NCBI GenBank assembly: GCA_014773175.1
Contig: VXCM01000163.1
Location: 1-64,000 of the forward strand
DNA from: Lucifuga dentata
Taxonomy: Eukaryota > Chordata > Actinopteri > Ophidiiformes > Bythitidae
DNA length: 64,000 nucleotides
Direction of reading: 5' to 3'
Within the stretch, counting starts at the first letter, position 1. Each line of letters begins with the position of its first letter. This document shows, in pieces, positions 1 through 28,961 of the stretch. Both the position numbers and the translations under genes were made by a program. Under the pieces are notes generated by a model that was not told the origin of the DNA, made no database searches, and saw only the letters and a program-made list of their open reading frames with translations.

Positions 1-404
1 CGGAGATGCGGCTGCTGACGCTGGATCTGGAAGCATGGCTACTGATGCTGCAGGAACAGGAGCCACTGGAGCTGAGTCAGGAGGAGGAGCTTTAACTAGC
101 CGACTGCCCTTCCAGGCGACGTGACCGCGACCCCTTATGGCCAGGCAGGTGCCCAGAAAAGGGGATGCCGGCTGGAGGTAACCCATCATCACTGCCGCCT
201 CCGTAGCCGGTGCGGAAGGCGGAGATGCGGCTGCTGACGCTGGATCTGGTGGCATGGCTACTGATGCCGCATGAACAGGAGCCACAGGAGCTGAGTCAGG
301 AGGAGGAGCTGTAACTGGCTGACTGCTCCTCCAGGCGGCGTGACCACGACCCCTTATGGCCAGGTGGGTGCCCAGAAAAGGGGAGACCGGCTGGAGGCAA
401 CCCG
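1..404. repeat. Two-copy tandem repeat, period about 219 bp, inside gag
   Basis: The segment starting at 1 reappears at 220 with few differences and can be followed to about 185 and 404 respectively. Both copies carry the same landmarks in order: ggagatgcggctgctgacg, a gagtcaggaggaggagct block, and ggctggagg. No N separates them, so unlike most duplications in this window this one looks genuine. It enlarges the proline/alanine-rich part of gag. Confidence 0.75.
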
Positions 405-764
405 GGTCAGACACAGGCCCGAACGGAACAGGAACTGAGACTGGCCTGAGAAGATCCGGGGCAATGGCCGGCCCGAAGGACGCCGAAGCACAGACCGAAA
501 CAGAAGGAGCTGGCTGACAGGAAGCCGGAGGAAGTCTTTGGGACCGCGTCTGAGCCAGCTGCTGGATCTGGGCGGTCAAAACGGCGAGAGCCCGCTCGCA
601 CGCCGCCGCCGCTCTCCTGGATTCGGAGAGATCAGCAACTAATCGCTCNCCGCCGCTCTCCTGGATTCGGAGAGGTCAGCAACTAATCGCTCCTCATGCT
701 GCTGCAGAATCCTCTTGATCCGCTCCAAGCGGTCCACAGGAAAAGGTGTGTGCACTGGATCCAT
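1..764 (-). pseudogene. 5' gag fragment of a Ty3/Gypsy-like LTR retrotransposon
   Basis: On the minus strand an ATG at 764-762 lies 18 bases past the end of the LTR at 782-1259 and opens a reading frame beginning MDPVH. It has a short charged helical stretch (LERIKRILQQHEERLVADL) and then runs into proline/alanine-rich, low-complexity sequence. The position just downstream of an LTR and the short helical N-terminus match gag of fish Gypsy-type elements (family knowledge). A single N at 649 with duplicated flanks breaks the frame, and the element leaves the window on the left, so protease, reverse transcriptase and integrase are not visible. Ty3/Gypsy assignment is inferred from gag alone. Confidence 0.6.
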
Positions 765-781
765 TTCTGGCCAGTTTGTAC

Positions 782-1259
782 TGTGACGGGTGGGGTATAG
801 ACCCAAATGCAGCACACAGTACAACTCCAACAAGTAAAGTTCTTTAATAGAGCTCTCAGTCCAACACAGAGGCAGGCAGAAAAACTGGCAGGACAAAGTG
901 CCTACACAGACACAGTCAAACAAAGAGTCCAAACGCAGAGACTGGAATCTGAGTTGGGGACAGAAGGCAGAGGTGGTGACCAGGGGGGCGACGAGCAGAA
1001 TAGTCCAAAACAGGCCGAGTCGGTAACAGAAGGTCAGTCCACAAATGAACGCTGGAATGTCTCGCATCGGGGATGGCAAAGAATAATCTGGCAAAGGGTG
1101 AGTGTGAGACTGGGGCTTAAATCCATGCCTGATTGGTGCTAATTAGTGACAGTGTCCAAACCTGAAATGAATCAGGCTGATGAATGGAGGTGAGGAGCTG
1201 AAGACCAGGCAGGCAGAAATGGCAGGTGAGTGGCTGACCAGACATGCAGAACTGTGACA
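782..1259 (-). mobile_element. LTR of the Gypsy-like retrotransposon
   Basis: Read on the minus strand the segment starts TGTCACAG at 1259 and ends CCGTCACA at 782, giving the usual TG...CA ends. A TTTAAG TATA-like box lies inside, and a gag ATG follows within 20 bp. Plus-strand bases just outside (1260 onward) are the middle of a TTAA MITE, so the LTR edge is a clean junction. Length is about 478 bp. The matching LTR is off the window, so edges rest on this one copy and on the MITE junction. Confidence 0.6.
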
Positions 1260-1467
1260 AATCCATCATTGCAAACAAGACGTGTATTCAGATTTTTTTC
1301 GAAGTTATGTAATTTTAGCTTTTAAGCGCAATAAAAAGCGCGGAATGATCTGAAAATGCTTCCTAGTGGTGTATTCAAGTGCTCGAGTGAAGAACTGACA
1401 ACAAGAAGCATTTTATGAAAACTGAATATACTAGGATCAAACATGCAAAATGGCTGGTATGGTCCTT
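1260..1467 (-). mobile_element. Truncated TTAA MITE (family A), split by the LTR element
   Basis: 1260-1350 is the reverse complement of the central part of the MITE seen complete at 40561-41283 (tccatcattgcaaacaagac, then gcgcaataaaaagcgc). 1417-1467 is its terminal inverted repeat, ending ggctggtatggtcctt. The other end is missing at the junction with the LTR, which shows the LTR retrotransposon landed in a pre-existing MITE. Confidence 0.7.
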
Positions 1468-1695
1468 GAAGATCACAACCAGGCTTGACTTTTATTTTGC
1501 CCATCACAGTTTATTTATGCTAAGTCGTCAAATATACCCTCATCCATATCTTAATTGGGAAACGATGGTGTGGAAATCTTTTAGACTGATCTCACTTCAC
1601 CAACTTTGCTACAAATTTGCCAAAAGAAAACTGAAACTTGTTGGTGTTGCAAGGATACCAGAACAACCATCCACACACACACACAGCAGACCCAC

Positions 1696-3150
1696 CTCTG
1701 ATAGTAGCTGAGCTCCTCCTGCACCAGGAAGAGGTTTGCTTTGAGCTCGTTCCTCTCAAACAGGATGTCACGCACCTCCTTCTTGGTGAAACATGGCTGA
1801 TCTGGATTCGTCTGCTCATCTGCTCGCTTGGCTGACTTTCCGACCGCTTGATGTAGGCTGGACTGATGGTGGAACAGAGTCATAAGGTTCATCCAAACTG
1901 CATAAATACACCAAAACTCCACTCAACAGCAAACCATTTTGTTGGGAGGAGATTGAGGAGGAGCATGCAGTAACCTGATGTGCTCTGCCAGCGCTTGATT
2001 CATATTTTACACATTTAGCTGATGTTATTGCATAGAATGAGTGTAACAGCTGAAAGAGTTCAAAGGTGGAAGGGTGTGGTATGGCACTGGGAAGAGCCCA
2101 TTAAATTTTGGGGGGGTCCAGGGAAGATCCAGGGAAGTTTTTACCAATTTCTTAACATTGTGAGATGGGATGTTTTTCAATATTTTTGCCAGTTTCTTCA
2201 AAAGTAATACAGGCATTTTTATTCAAAGATACACTGCCACTAGGTGCAATTTGGCCCAGATCTGCATACATTTCAAAAACTACTTCTTTTAACAAATAAA
2301 GCCAAATAAATCCAAGTATTATTTGTAATTTTTTTCTCTTCAAATTTTTTTAGAAATTTAAATTTATTTTAAAATTATATTTTAAAAATTTAAATTTTTT
2401 AAATTTTTTTCTCTCAGTAAATTATTTTTTTGAGCTTGTTCGGCCTTGGCAGAGGTATGCCCTCTAATGTCTGCCCTTTGCTTAGTTTGTTTAATTATTG
2501 TATTTATCTTCAATATTTTCAAGTATATCTTTGCAAATCGAGGAGCAAACACACAAGCGTACTTTCATACATGTGACGGGGCATAGAAACATAAATAAAG
2601 GGTAACCAAAGTATTCACACATACACAGTAGTATACACACACACACACACACACTGGCCTACGTACAAGGCTGCTGCTAGCTTTGTCCAGGCGTGCCTGC
2701 AGGTTTTCTATCTGCTTGCTTTTCTCTTTGAGGTCAGCCTCCATGTCGGCCTTCCTCTCCACCATGCTCTTCATCTGGGTCTGCAGAATGTTCTGCTTGT
2801 GCCGCAGCTCTGCATTCATCTTCATGAAACGATCCAGCTGCTCCTGGAGCTGCACACACACACACACAAATACTATGAACTCACATTTTTTAATTAACAG
2901 GAGAAAGTATACTGTACCTACAGTACTGATATAACCTGGAAACATGCACAGATACTAAATCCCGTCGTTCTATGAAGCGTTGAAGGAGAAGTTGTTTCAT
3001 ACAGAACACATCAATAAACACTAAATACAAGTGTTTAAACCATCAGGAAATGAGGAAATGAGCAGAGAAATCACATATTTAGTGATTATGGTTTAAGCTG
3101 CACTATTAAGACAAGTATAGGCTGTCCTCACTCCCCTGCACAGCTTGTTT

Positions 3151-3219
<69 letters not shown>

Positions 3220-4994
3220 CTCGCTCTTGTAAGAGTGTTTGCATGTGTGTGTGTATCAGGAAATGTCTGCCACATGATCTAAATAGCAGCCAAAACTGGG
3301 TGTGTGTGTTTGTTAAAGCTGGTTTCTCTGAGTCATGTGACCTGAGTGACAGAATGCTTAAAATAACTCATGGTCAGCCCAGATCATTTCTCTGTTTGCT
3401 CAAATGGATGCCTAGAATTTTTTTCTGTTCAGCTGAATGCTGCATTTGTCTCGACATTTTCTGGTTTCATTTTTATTTGTTTTCCTCCCTCAGTTTTTTT
3501 TTTTACCTGAATCCCATGCATGGAGTCACTTTATTCAACCGCAGCTGTTATGTTTAGTCATATAAATCAGATACAGAGAGAGAGATTGATCTTTAGACTT
3601 TATGAACTTTTGACTTTATAAACTCAACATAAACTACTTCAGTAAGTATACTACAGGCCAGAAGTTGAGGCCATCCCCAGATTTAAAAAAAAAAAAAAAA
3701 AAAAAAAANTGCACAGGAAATGACAAAAATACATAAAATAAATGTAACAAATTAGTTTTCAAGAAGAATTTGTCAACATAAAAGCACATTAAAGTCATTT
3801 CAGGCTCAGACTTTTGTTACGTCAAAGTAACCCACTCTGGCCTTAATAACTATCGCACAAATTCTAGGCATATGCTGCAGTCATTTTTGGAAGTAACTTC
3901 CCTGGCAATGACTCCCAAGCACTTTTCAACACTCAAACCGTTCTTTTTCATTGCCTGGGCGTTTGCTCTGAACTTGCCTATCAAGCTCATCCCATGCCAG
4001 CTCGATGGGAGAAAGATCTGGAGACTANGTTTGCTCTGAACTTGCCTATCAAGCTCATCCCATGCCAGCTCGATGGGAGAAAGATCTGGAGACTAGAGTG
4101 GCCAAGTCATAATTCTCAAAACCTTTTGCTTCTCTTTTGAATGGATGTAAGTTTGGCAAAATTTTGATGAATGTTTTGGATCATTGTCCTGTTGAAGAAT
4201 GAAATTTTGAACAATAATTTGTAACCTGGATGGAATTGCATGTCTTTGAAGGATGGAATGGTAATTCTCTTTCTTCATAATTCCTTTAACTCNCTGGATG
4301 GAATTGCATGTCTTTGAAGGATGGAATGGTAATTCTCTTTCTTCATAATTCCTTTAACTCTGACCAAGTCTCCAGATCTTTCTCCCCCAAAATACCTAAT
4401 CACAAAAACTCATCACAACCTATAAATTTGTGGTCCTCAACATGAAATTCAGAAGATGCAGAGCAATAGCATCACCAGATGTTTACCAAGTTAATCCTAA
4501 AATGATGTGGGAGAAGGCAGACAACAGGCTATTGAATAGAATGTTAAAACACATAAGCAAAGGAGTTGGAACACAACTGGAGTGTCAGTGCACTAATACA
4601 GACTGGACATACCTTCATTAAAATTCATTCCTTAAGCCATAGTGGCTACATAATGTGCTCTTGTTGACAAATTCTTCTTGAAAAGTAATTAGTTACATTT
4701 CTTTTATATATTTTTGTCATTTCCGATGCAATAAATTGTAAAATAAACAGTGGATTGATGATTTTTTTTCTGCCTGAATGCATATCAGTGCTGCCTTACA
4801 CACGTGCCTTTGTGTGTGTCATTGTGCATGGGCAAACATTGTCGTACATGTGTGTGTGTTTGTGTCCTTACCGCCTCCACCTCTCTGGAGATGCTGCTGA
4901 TCTCCTGGACTTTGGCCCTCAGCTCATCTCTCTGCTTGTCCACCACTTGCTTCAGCTTCAGCATCACCTCTCTCTCCTGCCGCTGGAGACGGTC

Positions 4995-5030
<36 letters not shown>

Positions 5031-5031
5031 N

Positions 5032-5093
<62 letters not shown>

Positions 5094-8000
5094 CAAGACA
5101 TGCAGCTCATCAGAAATGAGGCAAAAGGCACGGTGAAACATCCTCTTTGTATTCACATGTAAGCACACTTGCTAGTGGTGATTAAATGATGCAGCAACTT
5201 TACTGACGTCCAATGATGTAAAATCTACCATGCAGTAAAGAGAATCTTTATGTAAAAACTATTCTAGTTTATCAAAGTGGTGAAGCTTTACACTGCATGT
5301 GAGTCATAATGATGAAAATATGAAAAGCAGAATTCTGTGCACTATTTGACCAATTGAGTCCTCTGAAATACAAATTTACTATAACAGCTTAATAACCTAA
5401 CCTAATAACCTAACGTAACATAACCTAAGTGGTAATAAGTTCCGATACTGCGGTCTCTTAAACTACAGTCAAAGGAAAAACATATCAAAGCAAACATGTT
5501 TTTCATAAACTGAACTAATCAACAGCATCTGAACTTCATGTCAGCCAAAAACATCACAGGAGCCTAAAGCAGGACTGGTCACATTAATCACAGCCTTAAC
5601 AGTCACTTTCCACAACCTCTTGTCAAATAAATCATGGTATTATTTATTTATTTATACGACCAGAAGTCAAATTTTATTTTCAGCATGTTTTCTTCCCGTC
5701 GCTGCAAGAAAATACGAATCAGCAACTGTATTATCCTTGGGCATACTTTACCGTGAGATGAGTTTTCAGGGAATCTGAGAGCTTACCATACTTAGCCAAT
5801 ATTTTCAGTGAGATGTACTGAAATGTGTTGGAATTTGTTTTCAGTGTAGATAAAATTTTATCTAATTTTTCATAATGCTTGATTACACACAGACTTCTCT
5901 GCTGCTTCCCCAGTCAAAATACTTACTCTGCAACCAATACAATAACCAGTCTGATGGCTTTCAATGTCAACAGTAAAGAAATTCCATGCTGCTGATATGA
6001 CTGCTATATGAAAGGTGGAGACCTTTTTGAAATACATTTCACATCAATTTGCATAAACAGACTGTAAAAGGGGAACTACATGACAAAATGAATAACTGGT
6101 TCAGAAAATGTATCCCTAAATATGGAGAATGTCCAATAACAATCCTGGGCGTGTGTGAGGGCTGATCAGGTACATCGAGAGCTGTCCATTTCAAAATCAA
6201 ATCTAACTCGTTTTGGAATTTTTACTTGGTGGTTACTTGATGTTAATGATGTTTATGAAAACCACATGGAATCAAGCATTTATTTGTTTTATGTAAAAAA
6301 AAAAAAAATTATGAGATGCCATGCTAGAGTGTACAGCCCTCCAAAATTTTACATTTCTAGTTTCAAATGTTCACTTGACTTGGAAAATTTCCCAAAATTC
6401 CCTCTTGATTCATGATAAATTTTCATGAATTACCATCTCCGCTGAGGTGGTTTTCCATCATGTTGGGGCTGAAAACAGTATGCAGGGACAGTGAAGAACA
6501 ACTTTTGGGGAGACAAAAGACTTTTATGACTCATTTGAAAGGAGTTTTAAATGTAGAGCATGGTTTATATTTCAATTTAGGCATGAAGAAAAACAGATGT
6601 CACACCTTCCTGTGCGTTGCTGCCCTTCAACCTGCTCTGCAGCTCCTCCTTGTCCTCCTGCAGCTGCTTCACCTGCACCTGTAGCTCCTCACACCTCCTC
6701 CTCCACTGCTCCTCCTTCTGTTGCAACTCCTGCTTCAGAGAAAATGAGCTAGACTTAAAAATAATGACAAACTAGTACATAACGCATTTCATAAAACACA
6801 GACTGTCAAAAGCAGAACCTTCAGCATAAACAAGATCTGATGTAACTGCCTTTTCTTCTGTTAATAAAAACTGGATAAACATCTAGAAATTTGTATTTCG
6901 CAAAACAGGCTGTGTCTGGCTATGATGTCAATTTGTTAAGTCATTACAGATGTTTTGTAAAATTGGACACATCTCCCCACCCCTACTTCTGGGATTTTAG
7001 CTTTCAGACCTGATATTATCAGCATCACATTAAAGGGCCAAACTGTATTTTAGTGTTCTTGTTATTTTGGCAAATCCTCTAATCTTTCAAAATTAAATGT
7101 TAAGGTAATAAACCCACATTAAAATTCAATGTTTCGCCTGCCTATACGTTTGAATGTAGAAGGCAACTTTGTTTTTAACTTTATTCCCTGGGTGAGATAT
7201 TCATTTTCTTCCCTGAACCTCCTTGTTGGATCGGTTAAATTATCTTTGAGAAAAAATAAAAATAATGTTTGGTTGTCTGTAATGGATTACTTATCTCAAG
7301 TATGTTTCAAGTCTCTACAAGTTGAGTTTAATAGTGTACTGCAAAGAACTAAAAACAATGGCAGTCTGGAAGGTTGGAAAAACAATTCTAAGAGGTTCTG
7401 CTCCAGTAGTATGTTCTGGAAAAGTGTTTGGCCGCATTTATTGGGCTCAAACATGCAAAATCTCCTTTAAGAAACCCTTGTGATGTCATAAAGGTCCGTT
7501 TCCCTGACTTTTCACAGCATCCTCTACAGTTACAAAATCCTTTATACTATTGCTTTCACAGGCTGAGCTTCCCATGACCAGTAAACTGAGCTTGATGAGT
7601 AAAATCAGTCAGTTTGCCTTTAAAGGACCATACCATCTATTTTGCATGTTTGAGCCTAATATATTCAATTCTCATACACGTAAGGTTACTGACAATCATT
7701 TCCCANTTTGCATGTTTGAGCCTAATATATTCAATTCTCATACACGTAAGGTTACTGACAATCATTTCCCAAGGGATAACACCATGTTTCAGCTTTCTTG
7801 ATATTTTGCAAAACCTCTTAATCTTTAAAAATCAAATATTCAGGCAATACACCCACCTTAAAAATCAATGTTTCACCTGCTAATAGTTACGCAGCCTTAT
7901 GAAGTGATGGTTGTTTACATGTTTCAATAAATGCAGGTCTTCTTTTGGGAATATATTCCCCGGTGGAGACATATATTCATTCTGCGCTTTTTATTGCATT

Positions 8001-8992
8001 TAAATGCTAAAATTATGAAACTTCAAATAAAAAAAAACCTGAATACACGTCTTGTTCGTGAGCACGCTTCATGTATCAACAAGTTGATTTTAATAGTGTC
8101 CCAGAATGAACTAAAACCAATGGTGGTCTGGAAGGTAGGAAAAACAATTTTTTTTTAACTCACCTTTCCAGTAGTATGCTTTGGGAAATGATTGTCAGTA
8201 ACGTTAAGCGTATGAAAATTGAATATATCAGGCTCAAACATGCAAAATGGATGGTATGGTCCTTTAATTATGTCCGCCCCAGCTTTGGGAGAGGCTGCCA
8301 AGTATTAAGGTCAACGAACTTAAAGAAATTCCCACCGTGACCTTTAGGGGGCGCTGGAACGCTGCATATTCATATTTTGGTATGTTACTGCGTTAAAGTC
8401 CACAAAGAATAAGAAGCTATTTCTGTCTTTACTTTCGATACATTTTAAAGACGGCGGCCATGTGTTGAATTTTTCTCGGCCTATCTGTAATCCAAATTTA
8501 TTAACGCAAACTTGCGTTACTGTGTTGTTTGTCAGTCAAATAAACACGTCGAAAAAGCGGCTTATGAACACTATTACACAGTTGTAACGTCGCAATACAC
8601 GATCTGAGTATTAGTTTGGCTGTTGATGCAGTGATGGGAGGATTACAATCGACCATGTTTCTCACCCGTGCTTCATGTTTCTCGCTGCCGTCCTCGCCTT
8701 CTCTAGCAGCCCGTTTCTTCTGCTGCTGGAGCTGTAAGGTCTCGAAGGTCTTCAGCAGCTCTTCCTCCTTCACGTTGTGAGCGTGGTTTCTGGAAGCGAA
8801 GCTCTCCAGCAGCTCCAGCACCTTCACGATTTTCGGCATAAACCCCACGACGCTTTCTTTACCATAGCCATCGATGAGTTTCTCCACTTCGGCGCCGATC
8901 AGTTTGGCTATTTCATACACATCATCCACCGTCAGAGCTGAATACGTCCTAGCAAAGCAGTCCTCTGTGTCTGGGGCTTCAGGTCTCTCCAT
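1696..8992 (-). CDS. rilp: RILP-family Rab effector (rilp), 3' end missing
   Basis: Probable Rab-interacting lysosomal protein. RILP links GTP-bound Rab7 on late endosomes and lysosomes to dynein-dynactin (family knowledge). Five exons join in phase: 8666-8992, 6606-6729, 4872-4993, 2667-2849 and 1696-1862, giving about 307 codons. Exon 1 encodes an RH1-type N-terminus (LTVDDVYEIAKLIG ... FMPKIVKVLELLESF). Exons 2-4 are Glu/Gln/Lys-rich coiled coil (VVDKQRDELRAK, KADMEADLKEK). Exon 5 carries the RH2 Rab-binding block (CFTKKEVRDILFERNELK ... VQEELSYYQ). The start is the first ATG before RH1, MERPEAPDTEDC; the longer upstream frame has no ATG. Exon 5 ends with a GTGGGT donor, so at least one more exon is expected; none is recognisable in 1-1690, which is occupied by transposons. 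Sequence alone would also fit RILPL1/2. The adjacent prpf8 favours rilp, as in human. Confidence 0.78.
2636..2868. repeat. CA/GT microsatellites on both sides of rilp exon 4
   Basis: Short (AC)n runs lie at about 2636-2654, just past the exon 4 donor, and at about 2853-2868, directly next to its acceptor. On the coding strand the acceptor reads GTGTGTGTGTGCAG, so the polypyrimidine tract is largely a GT repeat. Confidence 0.8.
3155..3216. repeat. (GT)n microsatellite
   Basis: An almost pure GT dinucleotide array of about 62 bp in the rilp intron between exons 3 and 4. The histidine/threonine- or cysteine/valine-rich frames across it are translations of the repeat, not proteins. Confidence 0.95.
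3716..4724 (-). mobile_element. Degenerate Tc1/mariner transposon
   Basis: The ends form a long inverted repeat: 3716-3777 matches the reverse complement of 4663-4724 over 62 bases with only a few mismatches (both begin ggaaatgacaaaaata). Between them, on the minus strand, are fragments of a Tc1-type transposase C-terminus: a QQDNDPKHSSK block carrying the second catalytic Asp region, then SPDLSPIELAWDELDRQVQ. Stops and frame changes interrupt it, so it is dead. Single Ns at 4028 and 4293 with duplicated flanks inflate its length. It sits in the rilp intron between exons 3 and 4, on the same strand as rilp. Confidence 0.85.
4997..5090. repeat. (CA)n microsatellite abutting rilp exon 3 acceptor
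   Basis: A CA array of roughly 94 bp interrupted by one N at 5031. It starts three bases from the rilp exon 3 splice acceptor. On the coding strand the intron ends in a GT array followed by TTAG. True length is unknown because of the N. Confidence 0.95.
7030..7470 (+). mobile_element. TTAA MITE copy, family B, internally decayed
   Basis: TTAA at 7030-7033 opens a copy that resembles the 62.2 kb element: cctctaatctttcaaaat, then caatgtttcgcctg, then gtctctacaagttgagttt. It closes at ctcaaacatgcaaaatctcctttaa (TTAA 7467-7470). It lies in the large first intron of rilp, and its terminal repeats are poorly preserved. Confidence 0.6.
7620..8267 (+). mobile_element. TTAA MITE copy, family A
   Basis: Nearly complete non-autonomous element. 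TTAA then aggaccataccatctatttt at the left is mirrored by ggatggtatggtcct then TTAA at the right. The inverted repeats extend about 75 bp, through tgcatgtttgagcctaatat and caatcatttccca. No coding capacity. A single N at 7706 is flanked by two copies of about 70 bp of the left end, so that internal duplication is probably an assembly artefact. The copy lies in rilp intron 1. Confidence 0.85.
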
Positions 8993-9115
8993 GTCTAATC
9001 CGTTCAGACATGCAGCTCGCTCGACATGATCTTTATCAGTTATATCGAAACCAGCGCGACTTGACAGCAAGCCGTAAAACGAGGGAGTGTAAGGGATGCG
9101 AAACAATAATTTCAC

Positions 9116-9836
9116 GGTTTATTCGGATAGTTTAAGGTGTGAAAGGTAACTGAGCCCACGCTACCAACACGCCCGAACTTGACCCGCTCCTCTTCCGACA
9201 ATACCACGTCACACATTTTATCAATGTGGGCACATTAACAAATAAAAGTACACGGAGTACTTCGAAATGCAGTTAAGTACACGGGTGAACAGGACTCAGT
9301 CTGGAGGATCCTCCTCCTGCTCTGACCAGTGTAACACGAGTAGGCAGATAGCTGCACATGCAAAGCGCTTGCCAGTTCGAGCATGAACACTAATGCATGC
9401 AGTAGAGCATGAACGCAGCATATACTAATATATTATGCATACACTAATGCATGCAGCAGAGCACGAACACTGCATTTCCTCTGCAGCCATCAGAATGCTG
9501 ACAGAGAAATTACTGTTAAGTGCAAAGTATATAACTACAACATCAGTATCAGTATCAAGAGGCACAGAGTGACTTTTTACTAGTTGAAGTCCTTCAACAG
9601 GATGCCTGATGTTCAAGCCTGTAGTTTCCTGGAGTGTCCTTGACAAAGTCACTGAAACCCAATCAAGCTTCACTGCTCTCCCTGAGAAAGAGAAGTTTGA
9701 CACTGAAAAAAGGGAAAAAAATAAAAACAATTTACTTCTTGTTCTTCTGATTAAGAAGAATAAGTTCTTTTTTCGTAAAATGTGGGATAACAGATTATAT
9801 CAGTATCACATCACAAATGGTATAAAAATGGTGATC
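9116..9836. other. Intergenic: rilp 5' flank and prpf8 3' flank
   Basis: No gene seen. The part near 9120-9200 should hold the rilp 5' UTR and promoter. A 20-odd-base motif, actaatgcatgcagtagagc, occurs twice imperfectly (about 9388-9411 and 9442-9466). Nothing else recognisable. Confidence 0.5.
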
Positions 9837-9842
9837 TTTATT
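9837..9842 (-). terminator. prpf8: Candidate prpf8 polyadenylation signal
   Basis: On the minus strand AATAAA occurs about 455 bases past the prpf8 stop codon (plus-strand tttatt at 9837-9842). It is a plausible 3' end for prpf8. The actual cleavage site cannot be read from sequence alone. Confidence 0.45.
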
Positions 9843-10294
9843 TAAACCCAAGGTACAGTACAACAGTATAGCATCGTAACATGATACTGAATGGCATGTG
9901 AAATACAAGTCTCAATTACAATTCCATTTCTCAAGAGCTAAGAGAAATAACTTTAGCCTTTTGAAATAAAAATCAATCTTCAAAATTACACATTACCATT
10001 GTGTACTAAAAACTACACACAAATGCACATATGCTTAGATGTACCATAAGCCACAAAAAGAACAGCTGCATGTTCATGCAGAAAGCCTTACTGAATAGAG
10101 TTGGAATAGCAAGAACAAACAAAAACTGTAGAAAAGGGAACGATAACAGACTCCTAAAAGGTCCTATAGCCTTTACAAAAAAATTTCCAACTTCATAGTT
10201 CCTCAATAGAAATATTACAAGGGCTGATCCAGACTGGCTCACATGATTCTGGTAGAGCTATCTACAAAATGTTTCAAGAGGAGCAGGTCCAGTC

Positions 10295-27597
<17,303 letters not shown>

Positions 27598-28183
27598 TGC
27601 GCCTCACAACTAAAAAACAAAATGAGAAAATAATGATCATTCCCATCTGTAAGGTACTGAGTGCGGCTGATCTTTGATACACATACCCGAAAACGTGAGA
27701 TTTCAAGTCAAAACACATACATTTCAGGCACGAGGATAAACACTTAATAATAAACTCTTAGTACGTAATTAAACATTAAACACTTGTAAAGTGCTGAGAA
27801 AGTTCTACTGATCCACATAAGATGAATTTGTATTTCAGCTGATTTGAAACAAATGAAGAATCACTCTCCAGCACAGTGATGAAGCTAATGCTAACTACCT
27901 AGCCTAGCAATATGGCTCCCAGAACGAAACAAATTTACGACCATTTGACAAAACTTTACAAATTTAACTGATTACTCAATTGCAAAACTTGCGATGAAGT
28001 GCTGGAGGTGAATTCAAAGTTAAATTACACTTAACATTGTATTACACTGCAGCTCCCACTGCGTTGGCATTATAGTAGCTCACAAGGCCAAACGTGGACG
28101 AAGCGGATAACCAAGCTACAGGCTAATTAGCATAGCAGCTAGCAACTAACAGTAACAAAAGTAAAATGATAACATACACATAC

Positions 28184-28335
28184 CTTCCTTCACACTCAAT
28201 GTAATGTATCAAAGTAGCAGTCAGCCGTGTTCCACACACAGCTAACTACCGCAGCATATCTTTTTGTAGGATTATACGTTATGTAAGGTATACTTTTCCA
28301 TTCAGTTCTGTTGTCTTCCTACAGCACGCACAGCG
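28184..28335 (-). promoter_or_regulatory. prpf8: prpf8 noncoding first exon and promoter region
   Basis: Coding exon 1 begins behind an acceptor (TTTTTTAG, exon edge at 27609), so the 5' UTR is spliced. A donor GAAG|GTATGTG on the minus strand ends at 28184, and the GC-richer block to about 28335 (cgacggcggcttcacgatgc) is the likely first exon and core promoter. Human PRPF8 also has a noncoding first exon. The transcription start is not resolvable here. Confidence 0.5.
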
Positions 28336-28961
28336 AACGACGGCGGCTTCACGATGCTCGTAGCTCACTGGAAATCACAGACCGCAGATACGCCGGAAGG
28401 AAGTATTTCTAGCCATGTAAGTCGTGAAATTTACGTCAAAAAATACGCAAAATACGTTGAAAAAGCGCAAACCTGCAAATACCCGGATGTTTCAGCTTTC
28501 TGCTTCATCTTCTTCTTTTGAGATTTTACGGCAGTTGGCATCCTTTAAGTTGTATTACTGCCATCTTCTGGTAATAGTACTGTCCTACGTATCCATTCCT
28601 CAGATTTTCTCTATTCTGTTCTTAAATTTTAAATTCTTAAATTCTTAATGTTTACAAAAATGAAGGACCTTATGATTTTCTTTAAACTGCTTCAGCATAA
28701 ATATTACTGTGTGAATACTGGCCTATAGGAGTTCTTGTTTTGTGCAAGTCTCTGTGTAGCCCAAGTTTTAATATTATGTAGTAAACAAATGACATTCTTC
28801 ATTTTAATTAGAGGAGAACTTTCAAGAAAATAATTAAAATAATTATTTCCTAGGAAAGAAATGTATCAATCAAACAGTTGCACTATTTTAAGAATTTTAG
28901 GGTAAATCTTTTTGTATAATGTACAGAATTTGTGCTTTTACTCTGAAAATAACCAGAAATG

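Noticed and set aside
807..1142. Plus-strand 111-codon frame
   Set aside because: It lies antisense inside the LTR, with no recognisable domain and the usual length for chance in GC-moderate DNA.
3093..3557. Reading frames rich in Cys-Val or His-Thr across dinucleotide repeats (also at 4785-5168, 57795-58115, 62100-62208)
   Set aside because: They are translations of GT/CA microsatellites with no homology or splice support.
4021..4340. Tandem duplications inside the Tc1 element
   Set aside because: Both are centred on single Ns (4028, 4293) with identical flanks, so they are treated as assembly seams rather than biology.
7550..8158. Frames inside MITE copies (also 34020-34235, 35531-35719)
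   Set aside because: The same frames are not conserved between copies; the elements are non-coding.
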